The notes below the pieces were generated by a model. The model saw only the letters and a program-made list of their open reading frames with translations. It was not told where the DNA came from and made no database searches. This document shows, one piece after another, positions 36,195 through 48,344 of a stretch of DNA of 64,000 nucleotides; the first letter of the stretch is position 1; each line of letters starts with the position of its first letter. The position numbers and the translations under genes were made by a program. This stretch comes from Dactylonectria macrodidyma (taxonomy: Eukaryota > Ascomycota > Sordariomycetes > Hypocreales > Nectriaceae), in the NCBI GenBank assembly GCA_020744425.1, contig JAGMUV010000001.1, positions 5,208,001 to 5,272,000 of the forward strand, given 5' to 3'.

Positions 36195-36285
36195 GGGTCT
36201 GGCCGGGGATTGAACCCGGGACCTCTCGCAAGCTGTGCTTCAGGGTGTACCCTAAGCGAGAATCATACCGCTAGACCACCAGACC
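36195..36285 (-). tRNA. tRNA-Pro(AGG): tRNA-Pro (AGG) with intron
   Basis: Folds as a full cloverleaf on the minus strand. The acceptor stem GGTCTGG pairs with CCAGACC; the anticodon stem CTCGC pairs with GCGAG around a loop TTAGGG-T; the T arm has the B box GGTTCAATCCC and CCGGG/CCCGG-type pairing; discriminator C is at 36195. A 19-base intron (36231-36249) sits one base 3' of the AGG anticodon, the canonical place. Body sequence closely matches eukaryotic tRNA-Pro (GATTCTCGCTTAGGGT core). A T-run a few bases downstream suits RNA polymerase III termination. Confidence 0.96.
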
Positions 36286-36855
36286 GATGGACCGGATCAG
36301 AAGATCCGTTCTGTGATTGTTGGAAGCGGACGCAATATTGTGTAATATCAAGTGCCGGCGTTGAGTCATTTTCGCATTTTTTTCTTTTTCGATTTTTCGC
36401 TGTGGCTGTGTGCTTGGTGGGACCGTCTTTTTGTCGGCGTTGGAAGTGGGGCTCGTTTGCTCCGGGCCGGTGCAAGAGCCAGGTTGGTGGGCATTGCCAG
36501 ATGTGGTAATTCATGTTAATGAGTGGGGCCAGCCGTGATAGATGTCATTGTGTGCTCATGAGAGATGAGTTTTGAAGAGTTGGATTCTTGTAAGATGGAC
36601 CGAAACAGGAGTCGAGCTGCTTAGAAAGGGGTATGAAACACTGTGTCGTCATTGATGCGGAAAGGCATCATCGTGGGTCTGCTGCAACGTGGGGTTGTCG
36701 TGTTGGCTCAGCTTGCAAGAGTAAAGGATAGATCACAACTGCCCAACATAACACTCTAAATTGAGCAGTACCTGTTCAATCATTCGCTGGCATATGATAA
36801 TAATATAATACAAAAAGTCTTGATATTGATTCATTATGATGGTCACGCCTTAAAC
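36286..36855. other. intergenic, AT-rich
   Basis: Upstream of the tRNA and downstream of the next gene; AT-rich, no gene seen. Confidence 0.4.
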
Positions 36856-37173
36856 CTAATTCCCCCGTCCACCCTGTCCAACATCTGAGCCCTCCTTGAG
36901 TCCTTGACTCTGACCACCACTTGCATTCGTGCCAGGAATTCCTGCGCCCTGCTCATCTTTGCCCTCAGGCAAGTCGGCTGTCTTATCAGCTCGAGGCACT
37001 CTATCAGACTGTGTATAGTCGTGTCAGCGTCCTCAGTCGGGCAACGAACTCGCAACTGGGGGGGGGGGGTGTTTGTGTTCACTTACCTCAGCCTCGCCCA
37101 CTCCGTGGATAATGTCTTTCTTGGCCTCCTCAAAAGGGCCGTTATCAGAAGCTCCGTCTCCGTTGCGAGGCAT
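36856..37173 (-). CDS. small hydrophilic protein of unknown function
   Basis: Two exons (37087-37173 and 36856-37008) give 79 aa starting MPRNGDGASDNGPFEEAKKD and ending in a Gly/Asn/Gln-rich tail with GQGGRGN. The protein is very polar, without Cys or Trp, and predicted to be disordered. Such small Gly/Asp-rich proteins are common in filamentous fungi, some linked to conidiation or stress, but I cannot name this one. The 78-base intron contains a 12-base G run (C run in the sense strand) and is joined at a CACAG acceptor; the reading frame runs cleanly through. Confidence 0.65.
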
Positions 37174-37969
37174 GATGGCGATGTCGAGGTGCTCGGATGT
37201 GGATGTACGGTAAGATTTAGTGTGGTTGTATGGAGTAGAAGATCGGTAATGGAAGCTGAAGGGATATCATTTGATATATAAAACAAATCAAACTTCAAAG
37301 CCTTCCAGACCACCATATTTATAACCTTCTATTTCCGCCAAGCTCTATTACAATCAACCAAATGTGCCGTGTTGAATCGTCGACGTCATACATATCGTCA
37401 ACGACATCTCGATGAAATGCCGTTTCTAGGCGATGCCCTGTCATTCATGTGGGGAAAACCTCACCTCTGGAACCATGTGGATATAGATCGACAACCAAGA
37501 ACAGTGTCTTGTGACGGAGGAAATCCTCCGTCACGGGCAAGCCGGCGCCTTGACAATGAGGAGCGATTGTCTTTTGTGCATTCTGCGAAAACATTATGGT
37601 TGAGGTGCGTGGAAGTTTTCAAATCCCTGACTAACAAGTCACGGTAGTTAGCGCAACAAAAGTGGTCAGAGGTTAGATCCATCACTATCGAATACACAAT
37701 GCTATTGCAAACACATCATTACTGTCGGCTTCTCTCAGTTGCATTAAGAAAGGAAAGCCGCATATTTCCTTTCTAACGCCTCCACCCCCTTTTCTGCCCC
37801 CTAGATTCGCGATATCACTGCTTTCAAAACCACAATCATTTTGCACACCCATAACCATCCCTCACGAATACTCTCTGCGACAAGGACTGAAAGAGAAAAG
37901 GTAACAACACCAAGAAGGTCCAAATGAAACCACTGCTTGCTGCCAAGACAAGTCGTTCGAGACAAAGGT
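37174..37969. other. promoter of small gene and 3' region of zinc-finger gene
   Basis: About 0.8 kb without a recognised gene. Confidence 0.4.
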
Positions 37970-39436
37970 TCAAGCCTTGCGGGGACGTCCTTGGCGTGCC
38001 TTGGACTTTGGCGCGGGCTTCTCTTCTTCCTCTGAAGCGACTTCATCGTCCGGTTCAGGGCTGGGAGCCTTCTTCACCGAAGCTCGACGACCTCTCTTAA
38101 CAGGAGCTGGTGCGTCATCCTCGGCGTCATCCTTGGGCTTGGCAACAGCCTTGCGTCCCTTCTTGGCAGCTGCGGGAACAGGAGCCGGCTCCTCATCCTC
38201 GGCCTCGTCCTTGGGCTTGGAAACAGCCTTGCGTGCTCTCTTGGCTAGGGCCTTGGCAGGAGCTGGCTTCTCGTCCTCGGCATCGTTCTGGGCTTTCTTG
38301 ACAGCAGCTTTGCGCCCTTTTTTGGCAGGGGTTGGCTTCTCGTCTTCAGTCTCGTCTTCCTTAACGGTAGCAGCCTTGCCCCTTTTCTTAGCAGATGACG
38401 GAGCTGAAACGGTTTCCTCGTCGTTGGTTTCGTCCTTGGGCTTAGTGGCAGCCTTGCGTGCTTTCTTGGCTGGAGCCTTGACTGGAGCCGTCGCCTCATC
38501 CTCGGTTTCGTCCTTAACATTGGCGGATGACCTACGACCACGGGCAGGTTTGGCAGCTGGCTTCTTGTCCTCATCCGCGCCAGCCTTGGCTGCTTTGGTG
38601 GGCTGAGCCTTCTTCGCCTTCTTCGGCTGAGGTTCGTCTTCATCGTCATCTGCAGCCTTCTTTCGGCCACGCTTGGCTTTCTTGGGGGGGTCACCCTAAG
38701 GAATTAATATATATCGTAGGCATAGGACCGTGGTCTGAACTCACATCTGCATCAGCAGCCTCCTGATCCCGCTTCCTCTTCTGGGCCGCGGTCAGGTGAA
38801 TGCCCTTCTCGCCCAGTACGTTCTTCTCGGGGTCCTGCATCGATAAGTGAGTGAGCTATGTTGGCCCGGAAATGAGGGGCTTACGCCGTTGAAGTCTTCA
38901 GGATCAATGAAGCCCTGGTCCAGACTGCGCTGAATCTTCTGCTGCAGATCAGGGTGGTCGCTGGACGATATTAGTTTTGTTTCAGGTGGTTGAGCGCGAT
39001 CCAGATAATTTACCTCATCTCGTCGAAGCCGTCGATGGCATCGCAGTCATACTTGCCGTCCTTAAATTCGCAGATCTCCCTCATATTGGATAGCTGCTGC
39101 CCGGAGACGCAACCCCTTGGAACGCAGAGCGGTTAGCTGTTTGGTGCCTCACTCGGGATGGGACAGAATCAGGCAGGTTCTCACCAGTGCTTCCAAGACC
39201 AACTGCCATGTTCCTGGATCTCAACCCAGGTACCGAAGCGGAGAGTCCCCTTGAGACACTTGTCGCCGCGTTTCTTGCACTCTGTGTCCTTGCAACCTGC
39301 GCGGTTGTTGGGCGAGACCTCTGGGTGGGTCGTGGTCAGCGAGCGTTCCTGAGCACTACGAGCCTGGCGTCGCAAGAGGCGACAACCAGGAGAAGAAAGG
39401 CCATCACGCAAACTTACCGACGCGATATTGCGGCAT
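37970..39436 (-). CDS. PARP-type zinc-finger protein with repetitive basic tail
   Basis: Probable nuclear DNA- or chromatin-binding protein. Six exons (39418-39436, 39185-39320, 39014-39115, 38885-38960, 38745-38834, 37970-38695) give 382 aa. Residues about 7-60 form a PARP-type zinc finger: NNRAGCKDTECKK, the GTLRFGTWVE strand and WKHWGC, giving Cys, Cys, His, Cys ligands. After a short acidic region, residues about 140-382 are built from repeated units of the type PAPAKKGRKA followed by KPKDEAEDEE, alternating basic and acidic stretches with GRK/GRR cores resembling AT-hooks. No poly(ADP-ribose) polymerase catalytic domain is present. The finger suggests binding to DNA breaks or nicks; that is inference. 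Confidence 0.85.
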
Positions 39437-40194
39437 CTTGACTGCGAAGGCTGCTGTACTGGCAGGCTTTGGAAAATGCGTTGAGGGAAATGAATCTGAA
39501 AACTCGGCTGCGAGCGCGCGTCGAAGGCAGCTCCTGTTTTGCCCTGGTCTCTCCTGCTGGGCCCTGGTCGGGTAGGCAAGGAATTGCAGCAGTTGCTGGG
39601 GATGTTTCAGCCCTCCCAAAAAATATGCGACCTTGAAAGGTGCACAAAGGAAGATCGAGGAGCTTTGAAAAACCAGATTCCTCGTCAATTCTAGGGAGCA
39701 GAATTGAGGGAGAAAAGGTGATGCGGGTGAGGTGAGATGTGATGGGAGGGTGGGAGAGGTGGGAAGGAGCCAACATCCCTCTCTTTGTACAAATGGGAAA
39801 GAGCTGGTCCGCGCGTAGACGCGTCCTGGCAGCGCCCGCTAGGCAGGTGCTGCCAGAGGCCAAGCAGCCAAACACCACCGCTCCTGCCCTGTCGCCCGCT
39901 GCAGGTGACTGCTACGTTGTCAACCTGCCGCCTGGCGTATTGCATGAATCTGCGTCTTCAATTTGAACTCACCACGAATACATTCATAATCGAATAGACG
40001 GGCGCTGAACAAGGAGAGAGATAAGATTTCCCTTAAATACCAGTAACGGTTGATAATTCATTGATACCGTTTTAACGCCTGAAATCCCACGCCCAGTCTA
40101 GTAATCTCTTTTTTTGTCCCATGATCCGATCCCTTTGTCAAACTTATTCTATCCCTGATGCAGACAAATCACACCCACTGCGCTGCGCTCGCGC
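39437..40194. other. zinc-finger gene promoter and ATR gene 3' region
   Basis: About 0.75 kb, no gene recognised. Confidence 0.4.
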
Positions 40195-43100
40195 TCACAA
40201 AAACGGACACCATCCGATGTACATTGCCGTCAGGTTCTTCGGATCAACCGCCTGTTTGATCAGCTCATCCACCTGTCCCTCCACGCCTAGCGGGATGCTC
40301 TCATTTGCAAGCAAACCCTTCACCTTTCGCCTGATGCTATCCACCACGCTCTGCGGCTGAAGCTTGACACCTACGTCTCCTCTGCGATGCGCCCGTTTCT
40401 CCTTCTGCAAATCCAGAGTTGGGTCATATATGAAGGCTTCCAAGATCGTCATTAGCGTCTCTTCCTGTTGGCGGAGAATGCTCAGCGTGAGCTCGCAAGA
40501 CTTGCGGAACGGTCCCTCATAGCCGTAGATGCCCATCGCAGCTACCATGTTGTGTGTGAGCCGAAACGGCACGCGCTCCGGTTTCGCAAAGGTCAGTCCC
40601 TTGTCGAAGAGACAGTTGAAGTCGACGTGGAATACTCCGCCGTTGCCCTCCTCCAAGTTCACGTTCTCGCCATGCCTGTCACCTAGTCCTAAGATCGTGC
40701 CCACCATGGACATGACGGCGCACGAGCGTGAGTATCTTAGTCGTGCGTCAAACCAGGTTGACGGATTGGGAAACTGTTGCGTAAACCAGAGATGTAGCAT
40801 CGGGGGGAACCTTCCCAGAACTTCGTCTGTGAAAATTCTGTTCTTGGCATCACTCATGCATGCCTCATCCATGAGTTGTTTGAGTGCTGTGTAGTCGGGA
40901 TACACCTTGCGTGAGGCATAAAGACCGATGAGAATATCTCGCATCGTTTTAATTCCGGGAACCCACTCGATGATACCACATTCCTCATTGAGAGGAGTTA
41001 CAGCGTATGTTCGGATGTACAGTTGCCTTCGACTTGATTCTGCATCTCGTTTCAGCGATCGATTGATGAGGCCGTTGAACTCCATCAGACGTTGATCAGT
41101 CCGGAGATCATCCTTTGGCTTGATCATGAGCATGTAGCTTTTGCCATCAGTGCCTCGCGCCGTAAGGCGCCTTGGTTTTGCTAGCGAGCTCAACACCAGA
41201 ACGTCGTCAAGGAAGCAGTCAATAGTAACCACATCTCTCGAGAAAGCTTTGTGCTTCTTGACATACTCTGAAACAGCTGGGAGCGTCGCTGTCAATGATC
41301 CTTCCACGGGTACCACCAAAGGACATGGGGTACACTTGTGGTTGAACCGAAGATCCCTAGTCAAACTGGCATGGACGGTCTTGTTGCCGTGGAAGTCCCC
41401 GTTTGTGCAAGCGAGAAGCAACTGCTCAGCAAGCTTCTCTCCCATCCTGAGGAGATACTTCATGTCGAAGGATGAGCCCTCCACTTTCCGGGTTACACTT
41501 CTTAGAGTCTGTAGGATTTGGGTACCCCGTGCCTTGCGCTCCGACACTTGTCTCGTAGTCATAATGCCGATGAGGCTCCATAGCGCCTGTCGAGGATGGG
41601 CCTCGACAACTTTGACAATGATGTGCGTAAGTCGATCGAAAACATTCGAGTTCTGATGGGCAATACGGGCAACGATCTGTGGCAAGGCCGTATAGAAGAT
41701 GTATGCAGGTAGACGGGTGATATACTTGTCAAGGAATGAGTGCAGTAGGTTGAGCTGCTCCACCCGCCGCCGGTGAAGCTCGCGGGAGAGAGACACTTTA
41801 CCCTCAGGAGCCCTGTCCACTTGTGCTCCAAGGTCCAACCACAGTGTCAAGATCCTTGGAAGGGTCTGGTATAGGTACTTGGTTCCAGAGTTCAATGACC
41901 GCACGTAGTTCTCAATGACCAGTCTGGCAATCTCGCCAGTAACGTAATTGTCGCTTTGGTCGTCTACCTTCAGTGGCTTTTCTGACTCCAAGATCTTCTT
42001 GTAGTGGCGGCCGAGGTAATAGTGGCCCTTTTCCCAGTTTGAGAATGTCTTCGGTGGCTGCTGGTACTTTTCTCGTAATGCTCCGGCATGCGTCTGCCCT
42101 GCGTTGTCAAGCCATTTGGCGAGAAGTAGCTGCGCTCTGGCCGTCAGCAGCTTCTGGTGCGAATTCAGCTTTGTGGAGCTCGTGCTTGTTGAAGTCCCAG
42201 TCTGGGTCATAAATTTGTTCCCCTGGATAGCACCTTGAAGCATCTGGATAGCTTTGCGGTGTTGGTCTTCCCTCCACAAAAGCTTCGCGTTTTCAATGGT
42301 AGCAGCATCGTCACCTAGTTGCGAGGCGTGTAGTACAGCATTGAAGGACTGATGGAGGGAATTTGACTTCCTTGCCAGTCGTGCACTCGTTAGCCACAGG
42401 CCTGAGATGTCAACATCCGAAAACGTGGGCCTGTTCTAGTTAGTATCATGACTCGAATTTGAATTGTGAACAAATCCTCTTACCGGGAGAGTTCCATAGC
42501 GGCTCTGCGGATACCTAGGACGTACTGTTTGTCATTGACGTACGCGCCTATGACTTCAAGTCGCCTCTCCAGGAGCGCCATGGTATTGCGATGTGCCGCG
42601 TCATCTCCCGCCTTAGCTGTGAGGATGATTTCTAAATCAGTGAGAACATGGCATTTCAACAAATGATCATGGCTGGCTTGGAGTGAGGCAGTTGCTGAAA
42701 CGTTCATCGCGGACGAAATCTTGTCTCTCATATCGCGTATTGTCTCGAGGTACTCATCAGAATCTCGATTCTTGTGCAACTTTTCGAAGATGGTCGCCAA
42801 AGACACGTTGAAATCTTGGATGACGTCGCCATGGAACCGATCCGTGAACTTGACAAGACTATGCCATCTTCCAGTCACCCAAGCGGCTTCCACGGCAAAT
42901 GGCATAATCTTATTGTCCGTGGAAGGGTTTGTATGCATGCCCTCAACATGATTGAGGAGAACGTCTGGCGACTGTGAGCTACTGACAGTTGCGAATTGGG
43001 GTTGCTACTTACCATGCTGACCTGCTTGTTTAAGGCAGTGTAGGAGATCGATCTGGACGTCCACATTGTCAGGTTTCTCCGTGAGTTTCATTTCGTACCA

Positions 43101-46100
43101 ACTCTGAACCGCAGTCCAACGCCCGGCTTTTCGGTGACCAAGAATTTGCTGATTGATATCCAGGACGTGAAGATGTGAGGAAATCCCGTCCAGTCCATCG
43201 GGCTCGTCAATGTTTGCGTATATATCTTGCAGTCTCTCCAGGAGAAGAGTGCGATCGTCGGGACCCCGCTTCCGTTGCTCCATTTTCTGAGCGTGTTGCT
43301 CAAGATGGAAGAGAGCCCGGGCATACTCGTTGCAATCAATGGCTCTCTGAGCTATCAACTCAGCTGGTATTTTGTCCAGAGCCTCCTGGACACGCGCCAA
43401 TTTTGCCCTGTCAGATTCGCTGAGACGACCAGTGGATCTCTTGTCCTGGATCCATCTCATCGCATAATCAACCACGCGAAAGACAGCCTAAAATAATTAG
43501 AATATGAGTTTTTCTTCAACATAGACAACTTACATGGCAGAAGAGCTTCATCTCTTCTCTGTCAGCATATGACGCATTTTCGGCTGGTTGATGTTGAAGT
43601 ATACCAAGTAGCTCGTCAATAATATGTTTCCGTTCTTGCTGACTGCTTCTAGTACCTAGCAGAATGTGCAACATCAGGTAAGGGAGAAGGAACTCCGCAG
43701 TAGAGAGATCCTTGACTCGGATAACTCGGGTTAGGGGCTCAAAAATCATGTCGCCATGTGGATTCTGGCCCTTCCTCAAAAGATCTACGACAAGCATCCT
43801 CAACCAGTTTGCATAAGTCCTTCCGGGGCGGAAGATGGGATATTCCACCTTGACTGGCAGCATCGGAGCAACCATGTACCTCGAGGTAAGGAAAGGCGCT
43901 ATGACTTCGCGAGTAGCTTCGGGGATAGCAATCCATTTCCGATAGATGTCGTTACCGCCGAGCATACCTGTGCCCTGCATGGCACATGCCGCCTTGATAT
44001 CGCATCTGTCCAAAAGCTCCTGCATGGCGAATGAGAGGAAGCCTTGAAGTTTGACGTCGGTAGCGGACAGAAAAGACGGCACCAAGACCTCTTGGAGAAG
44101 GAAGATAGCAAAGTCTGTTGTTTCCTCTCCTCCTTCAAAGTTGTTCAACACAACAATAGACCGCTGTTCTCTCACAGTCTCGACTTTGTTGGAGTCTAGA
44201 CATCCAATCAAGCCTATGGATTCTGCACAAAGCCGCGCAATATCCGCCTGGACGCTGTTGTACTTGCATGCGCAGTCGAGCAAGGATCTCATGAGGGTAG
44301 CAATGGTAGCGTCCGGCTGCTGACTGACCGTAGAGGTATGTAATGCATTTTGGTTGACCTGGAGGTACGGGACCAGCTCTGACAAGGCCTGGAGAACAAC
44401 GCCAGAGTTCTCGTGGGTAATTCTTTCGGAAAAGACTTCGAGGGCTTCTTCCACAATCAATGTTGGCCGTAGCGCGTTCAACCTACCATCTAACACTTTC
44501 AATGCCGCAATGTGGCCAAGCGAGGGCAATTTGCTGCTATGTTTGTAAATGACGGCTTCGTGTTCATTGAAGATGAATTGAAGCATATTTTCCACGTTGG
44601 CCAAAGTTTCCGTGTTCAACGATGACCAGTACCGATCCACAATGAAGAATGTCGTTTCAAGGAGTGCTTCAACGTCCTCCTCCTCAAGGTGGGTTAACAT
44701 AGCTGCCCAGCATGAGAAGCTCACTTCTCGCAAAGCATCGTGTGACATGGCAGATAGAAGGCATGCCGACATCTAGTTTCAACTTAGCATGTGAGCTTGG
44801 AACTGAGCCGGGGAAGCAGCTTACCTGGGGTCGCACAATTCTTGCGTAACTCCTGCAAATCCTGATCATTTCCTCCATCGCTCGAATGCACCGGCGCTGT
44901 TCTTGTGCAGGAGGGTGAGTTGGAAGCGAATCATTGATGACATCTGTAAGGCGAGGCATAAGCCCAAGAAGGTGGGATTGCAGAAACCGACCAGTCGGGT
45001 TTCCCTTTTTCTGTCTCGTCTCTTTGTTCGCAGCCAATATCATCATTGCCATGGTGCTGAGAGCCTTGCGAATCTGCGAATATGTTAGACTTGGTAACTG
45101 TGATACGGATAGTTCACTAACTGCTGGTTTCCGAGACTCATCTGCCTCGCCTGACGCTTTTAACAAGTCCATGACGATGAGGACTGGCTCACTCTCAAGG
45201 AGGCCAAGAAGACCCTGGGAGTGGAAATGTGGCGATATTTCATCAAGACGTGACTTGGCGAAATCCTCGATGTCTTCCGTATCCTGGACCAACAGTAAAG
45301 CAAGGGTAGCAGCGAGGTTTGAGCTGTCCATGAGTGGTTGCCAAACTTCATTTTCCTTTCGAGCATCGGCGATCTTTTGAATGACGTCCTTTTGCTTATC
45401 AAGCACGAGCCACGGTAGAGCATGCGTCTGAACTAGTAGGAGGAGATCATTGACAGATATTTGTAGTAGTTCAGCTATCGCTCGACTCATCTGAGGACGG
45501 TGGACCATGTCTTTGGTGGCCATGTACGCAAGACTTGGCCAGAAGGGCTCAAATAGACGACGCGGCGTGGTGTTCCTAGTCTCAGCTAGATTGACAAGTT
45601 CGTTGAAGGCGAATGCGGAGACAATGTTGTTGTTGCTTCCGAGGTATTCTAAGAGCTTGATGAGAACAAGATTAAGTTCATTCTCGGAGACGACCCTGCC
45701 CAACTGCCCCCAAGCCATAATGCAAGTCTCGACTATGTTGGCCTGGTTTTTCTCGGAGATGGATCTTAGAAAAGCGATCGAGTTCTTCCTGTTCCGGTGA
45801 ACTACGTCTTGATTTGAAGAGCTCGACCTGTCCAGTGCAAAGGTTGCCAGGGCTCTTCCTGCAGCGATTCGAAGTTCTCTGACAGAACTATTGAGGGACT
45901 GGAGGCACCATTGGCCCAAGCCAGATGTTTCCAAATTTAGAGGAGCAGGTTGATCGTCGCAATGCAAAATGAACCTCCTCAAGGCCAACATCGCTACCAC
46001 TCTTGGACGTCTGGACTCCGCGAGGGCCGGTAAACGAAGTAGCTTTTCAAATATCGTGTACATCTCAGGCCTATAACCCATTGCCACGACGCTCGACGGT

Positions 46101-47877
46101 TGACCTTGAGTGCTCACGGAGTCACAGACGGGACAGTTCAAATCCTTGACTGATCCCGCATGTTGGTCAGTTTGAAAGCAGCAGGTTCGGGATAGAAGCT
46201 CGATAGCGAGGCACTGGCGAGGTTCATCAGCCTCTTGGAAAGCGCGTCTATCTTCTTGTGAGTAAACTGCTGCAGTGAAAAGGGCCTATTCGACTCACAA
46301 AAACTCGGACTCGAATATTTCATTAGTGAGGGGAGGGACTGTTGGCATTTTCAAGGCATCATGGATTAAATGCATCAAGGAAACCTGTCCAGGCGGACAT
46401 TCCATTGATATCTTTCGTCTCTTTCCACGATCATCCGGAATGCCTTCGTGGTCCTCGTACAACAAACATAAATCCTCAATCGCTTTTCGAGTGTGCTTAT
46501 CCTGGAACTTTGACGGATGCGTATTCGCCTCCAGATAATCTGGAAGGGGTGTCATGGTAACTTGTCTGAGTGTCTGCATCGTTCTCTGTTTCGTAGTTAG
46601 TATGCAGTTGATGTCAGGGCGTGAATAACATACCCAAAGATCGGAGTCCTCCGCCAAAGCCGGGTAGAGTATCAACGGCTCATCTACCAACTTCGATGCT
46701 GCAAGTCGGCTCAGCGATCTGTCCCGAATTGATGCCTTTGCAATCGCTACCAATGCAACGCAGTATACTCGTTGGGCATCTGGTTCAACGCTATCTTGCG
46801 CGGGTGATTCTTCAGGGCTCGATATCATCTCGCTACATAGGAGTATGAGCAGGGTAATTGCTTTGTTTTGAATAACGAGTGCTGCGGCTTTCTCGTCCGA
46901 AAAGGCTTGCACGACGCTAAGAATCATCTTGATGACACGAATGGACGAGCTTGGTATAACTGTACTCCAGCGCTTTTGAAGAGCCCGCACATCAATCAAA
47001 GTATCCAAGAGCCATATCCCATACTCTGTGAAGGAGGCGACGTTGTAGAAAGCAGCATTCCCATCTATTAGAGGATGAAACAAAACATTCTTCAAACTGG
47101 TAACTTGCTGGATAGCCTGTGAAGTTCGGTCGACGTGGTACGTAAGCAGGTGGGAATGCGATTGATGCTGCAAAATGTGGTCAAGAATGAACGTCGGCGG
47201 GAGATCGAGAGATGCCGGGGAGTCTCCTTGAGAAGGAATGATTGTTGGACTTTGAAGATAACTGAGAAGCGCTGAGTAGTCACAATCAGCTACAATTTTG
47301 GCCTATTAAGGTTGACACTTTGAGACTCACTAGACAGGACTGTACGTAGATAGAGAACTACGCTTGGCGCTAGATGCCAAAGAGCTGCTGTCTGCGCCAC
47401 AACTTGGAGGAAGTATTGCAGGAGGCTTTCGATGCTCTCAACGAGGTCGATGCACTGAGGATGACCCAGCAGTCTGAAGAGCTGTGGGAATAGCCATAGC
47501 CACAGGGGCTCTCGCCCTCGAAACAAGAGCGTTTCTTCATTCGGCTTGTATGCGAGCACGGTGGGCGTTTCCTTTACCGTGAGCCTCAAAAAGTTGATGG
47601 TCTTGAGGCCCGCTGCGTGCACATGGGCCCGGTCGAGGAATGGATCGTCGAATTTGATACCTTCAAGAACAACTTGGGTGTAGACATAGATGAGGACATG
47701 GTTGTGCTCGACTCGATCGTTTGCGGTTTTTAGCAGTGTTGGGTCGTCAGTGACTCGTTGGATCAGGGCAAATAGGCCCTTGAGCTCGCTGTTCTCGTCC
47801 GACTTGGAAGACTTGGTCGAAGATATGTTCTCCACGAGCTGGGCCGCTAAGGTTGATGGAGGTGGTCCGTCGGCCAT
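40195..47877 (-). CDS. mus-9: ATR/Mec1-type checkpoint kinase
   Basis: PI3K-like protein kinase (Neurospora MUS-9, Aspergillus UVSB, yeast Mec1) that senses RPA-coated single-stranded DNA and signals replication stress. Eight exons: 47331-47877, 46634-47289, 46299-46585, 44825-46247, 43534-44772, 43013-43487, 42484-42964, 40195-42430; 2,447 aa, right for the family. The N-terminal two thirds are helical repeats, then a FAT region. The kinase domain (about 2110-2410) has GLGDRHGENV for the catalytic loop and HVDFN for the metal site. The FATC end closes with AMYIGWCPFL. The 48 nt intron 46586-46633 is stop-free; another likely one (45074-45121) is left in this model. An in-frame upstream ATG at 47988 would add 37 residues; MADGPP at 47877 was preferred. 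Confidence 0.95.
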
Positions 47878-48344
47878 GTTGCATTTCGCATCGTGGCTTT
47901 TTCTGTAGTTAGCTGTCAATCTTGCTTGATGGCGACTGCAAATGCGTGAAGGAGCTTGTAGGAAGACGCGACGTCCATGGAGGGGCATCACACGAAGTCG
48001 CGAAGTCACGTGATGGTCGTGTTAAGATTGGACTAGGTATCAATTCCTGAGAGAATCACGGCTCTTCATCATTTCACCAGGACCGAAGAACCAGCTCTTA
48101 CATGTTTCTTTATCACTCTAAACATTTAGAACATATGACATCAAGTTTCCATGTCGATGTCGCAACCCACATTCGGACGCCTGTTCTTCAAAGTGACACC
48201 CGCCCTATTTGCTACATTGTCCAAAACGCCTCGTCCAAAGTTGCGCATTAACAAAGGATATACTCAAGTCTATTCTCACCTTTCCCCAGATCTCGTCCCG
48301 TGTACGGTGTCGCTACTCATAGCGTATAGTGATCGCGTCATGCG
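47878..48344. other. ATR gene promoter
   Basis: Short region upstream of the ATR start and downstream of the Hsp70-like gene. CACGTG is present at 48007-48012, about 130 bp upstream of the start codon. No gene seen. Confidence 0.4.

Noticed and set aside
46138..46323. Reading of the ATR gene through KKIDALSKRL in another frame
   Set aside because: It cannot be joined to exon 3 in phase; the acceptor ending at 46248 gives an open frame continuous with exon 4 (NCPVCDS).
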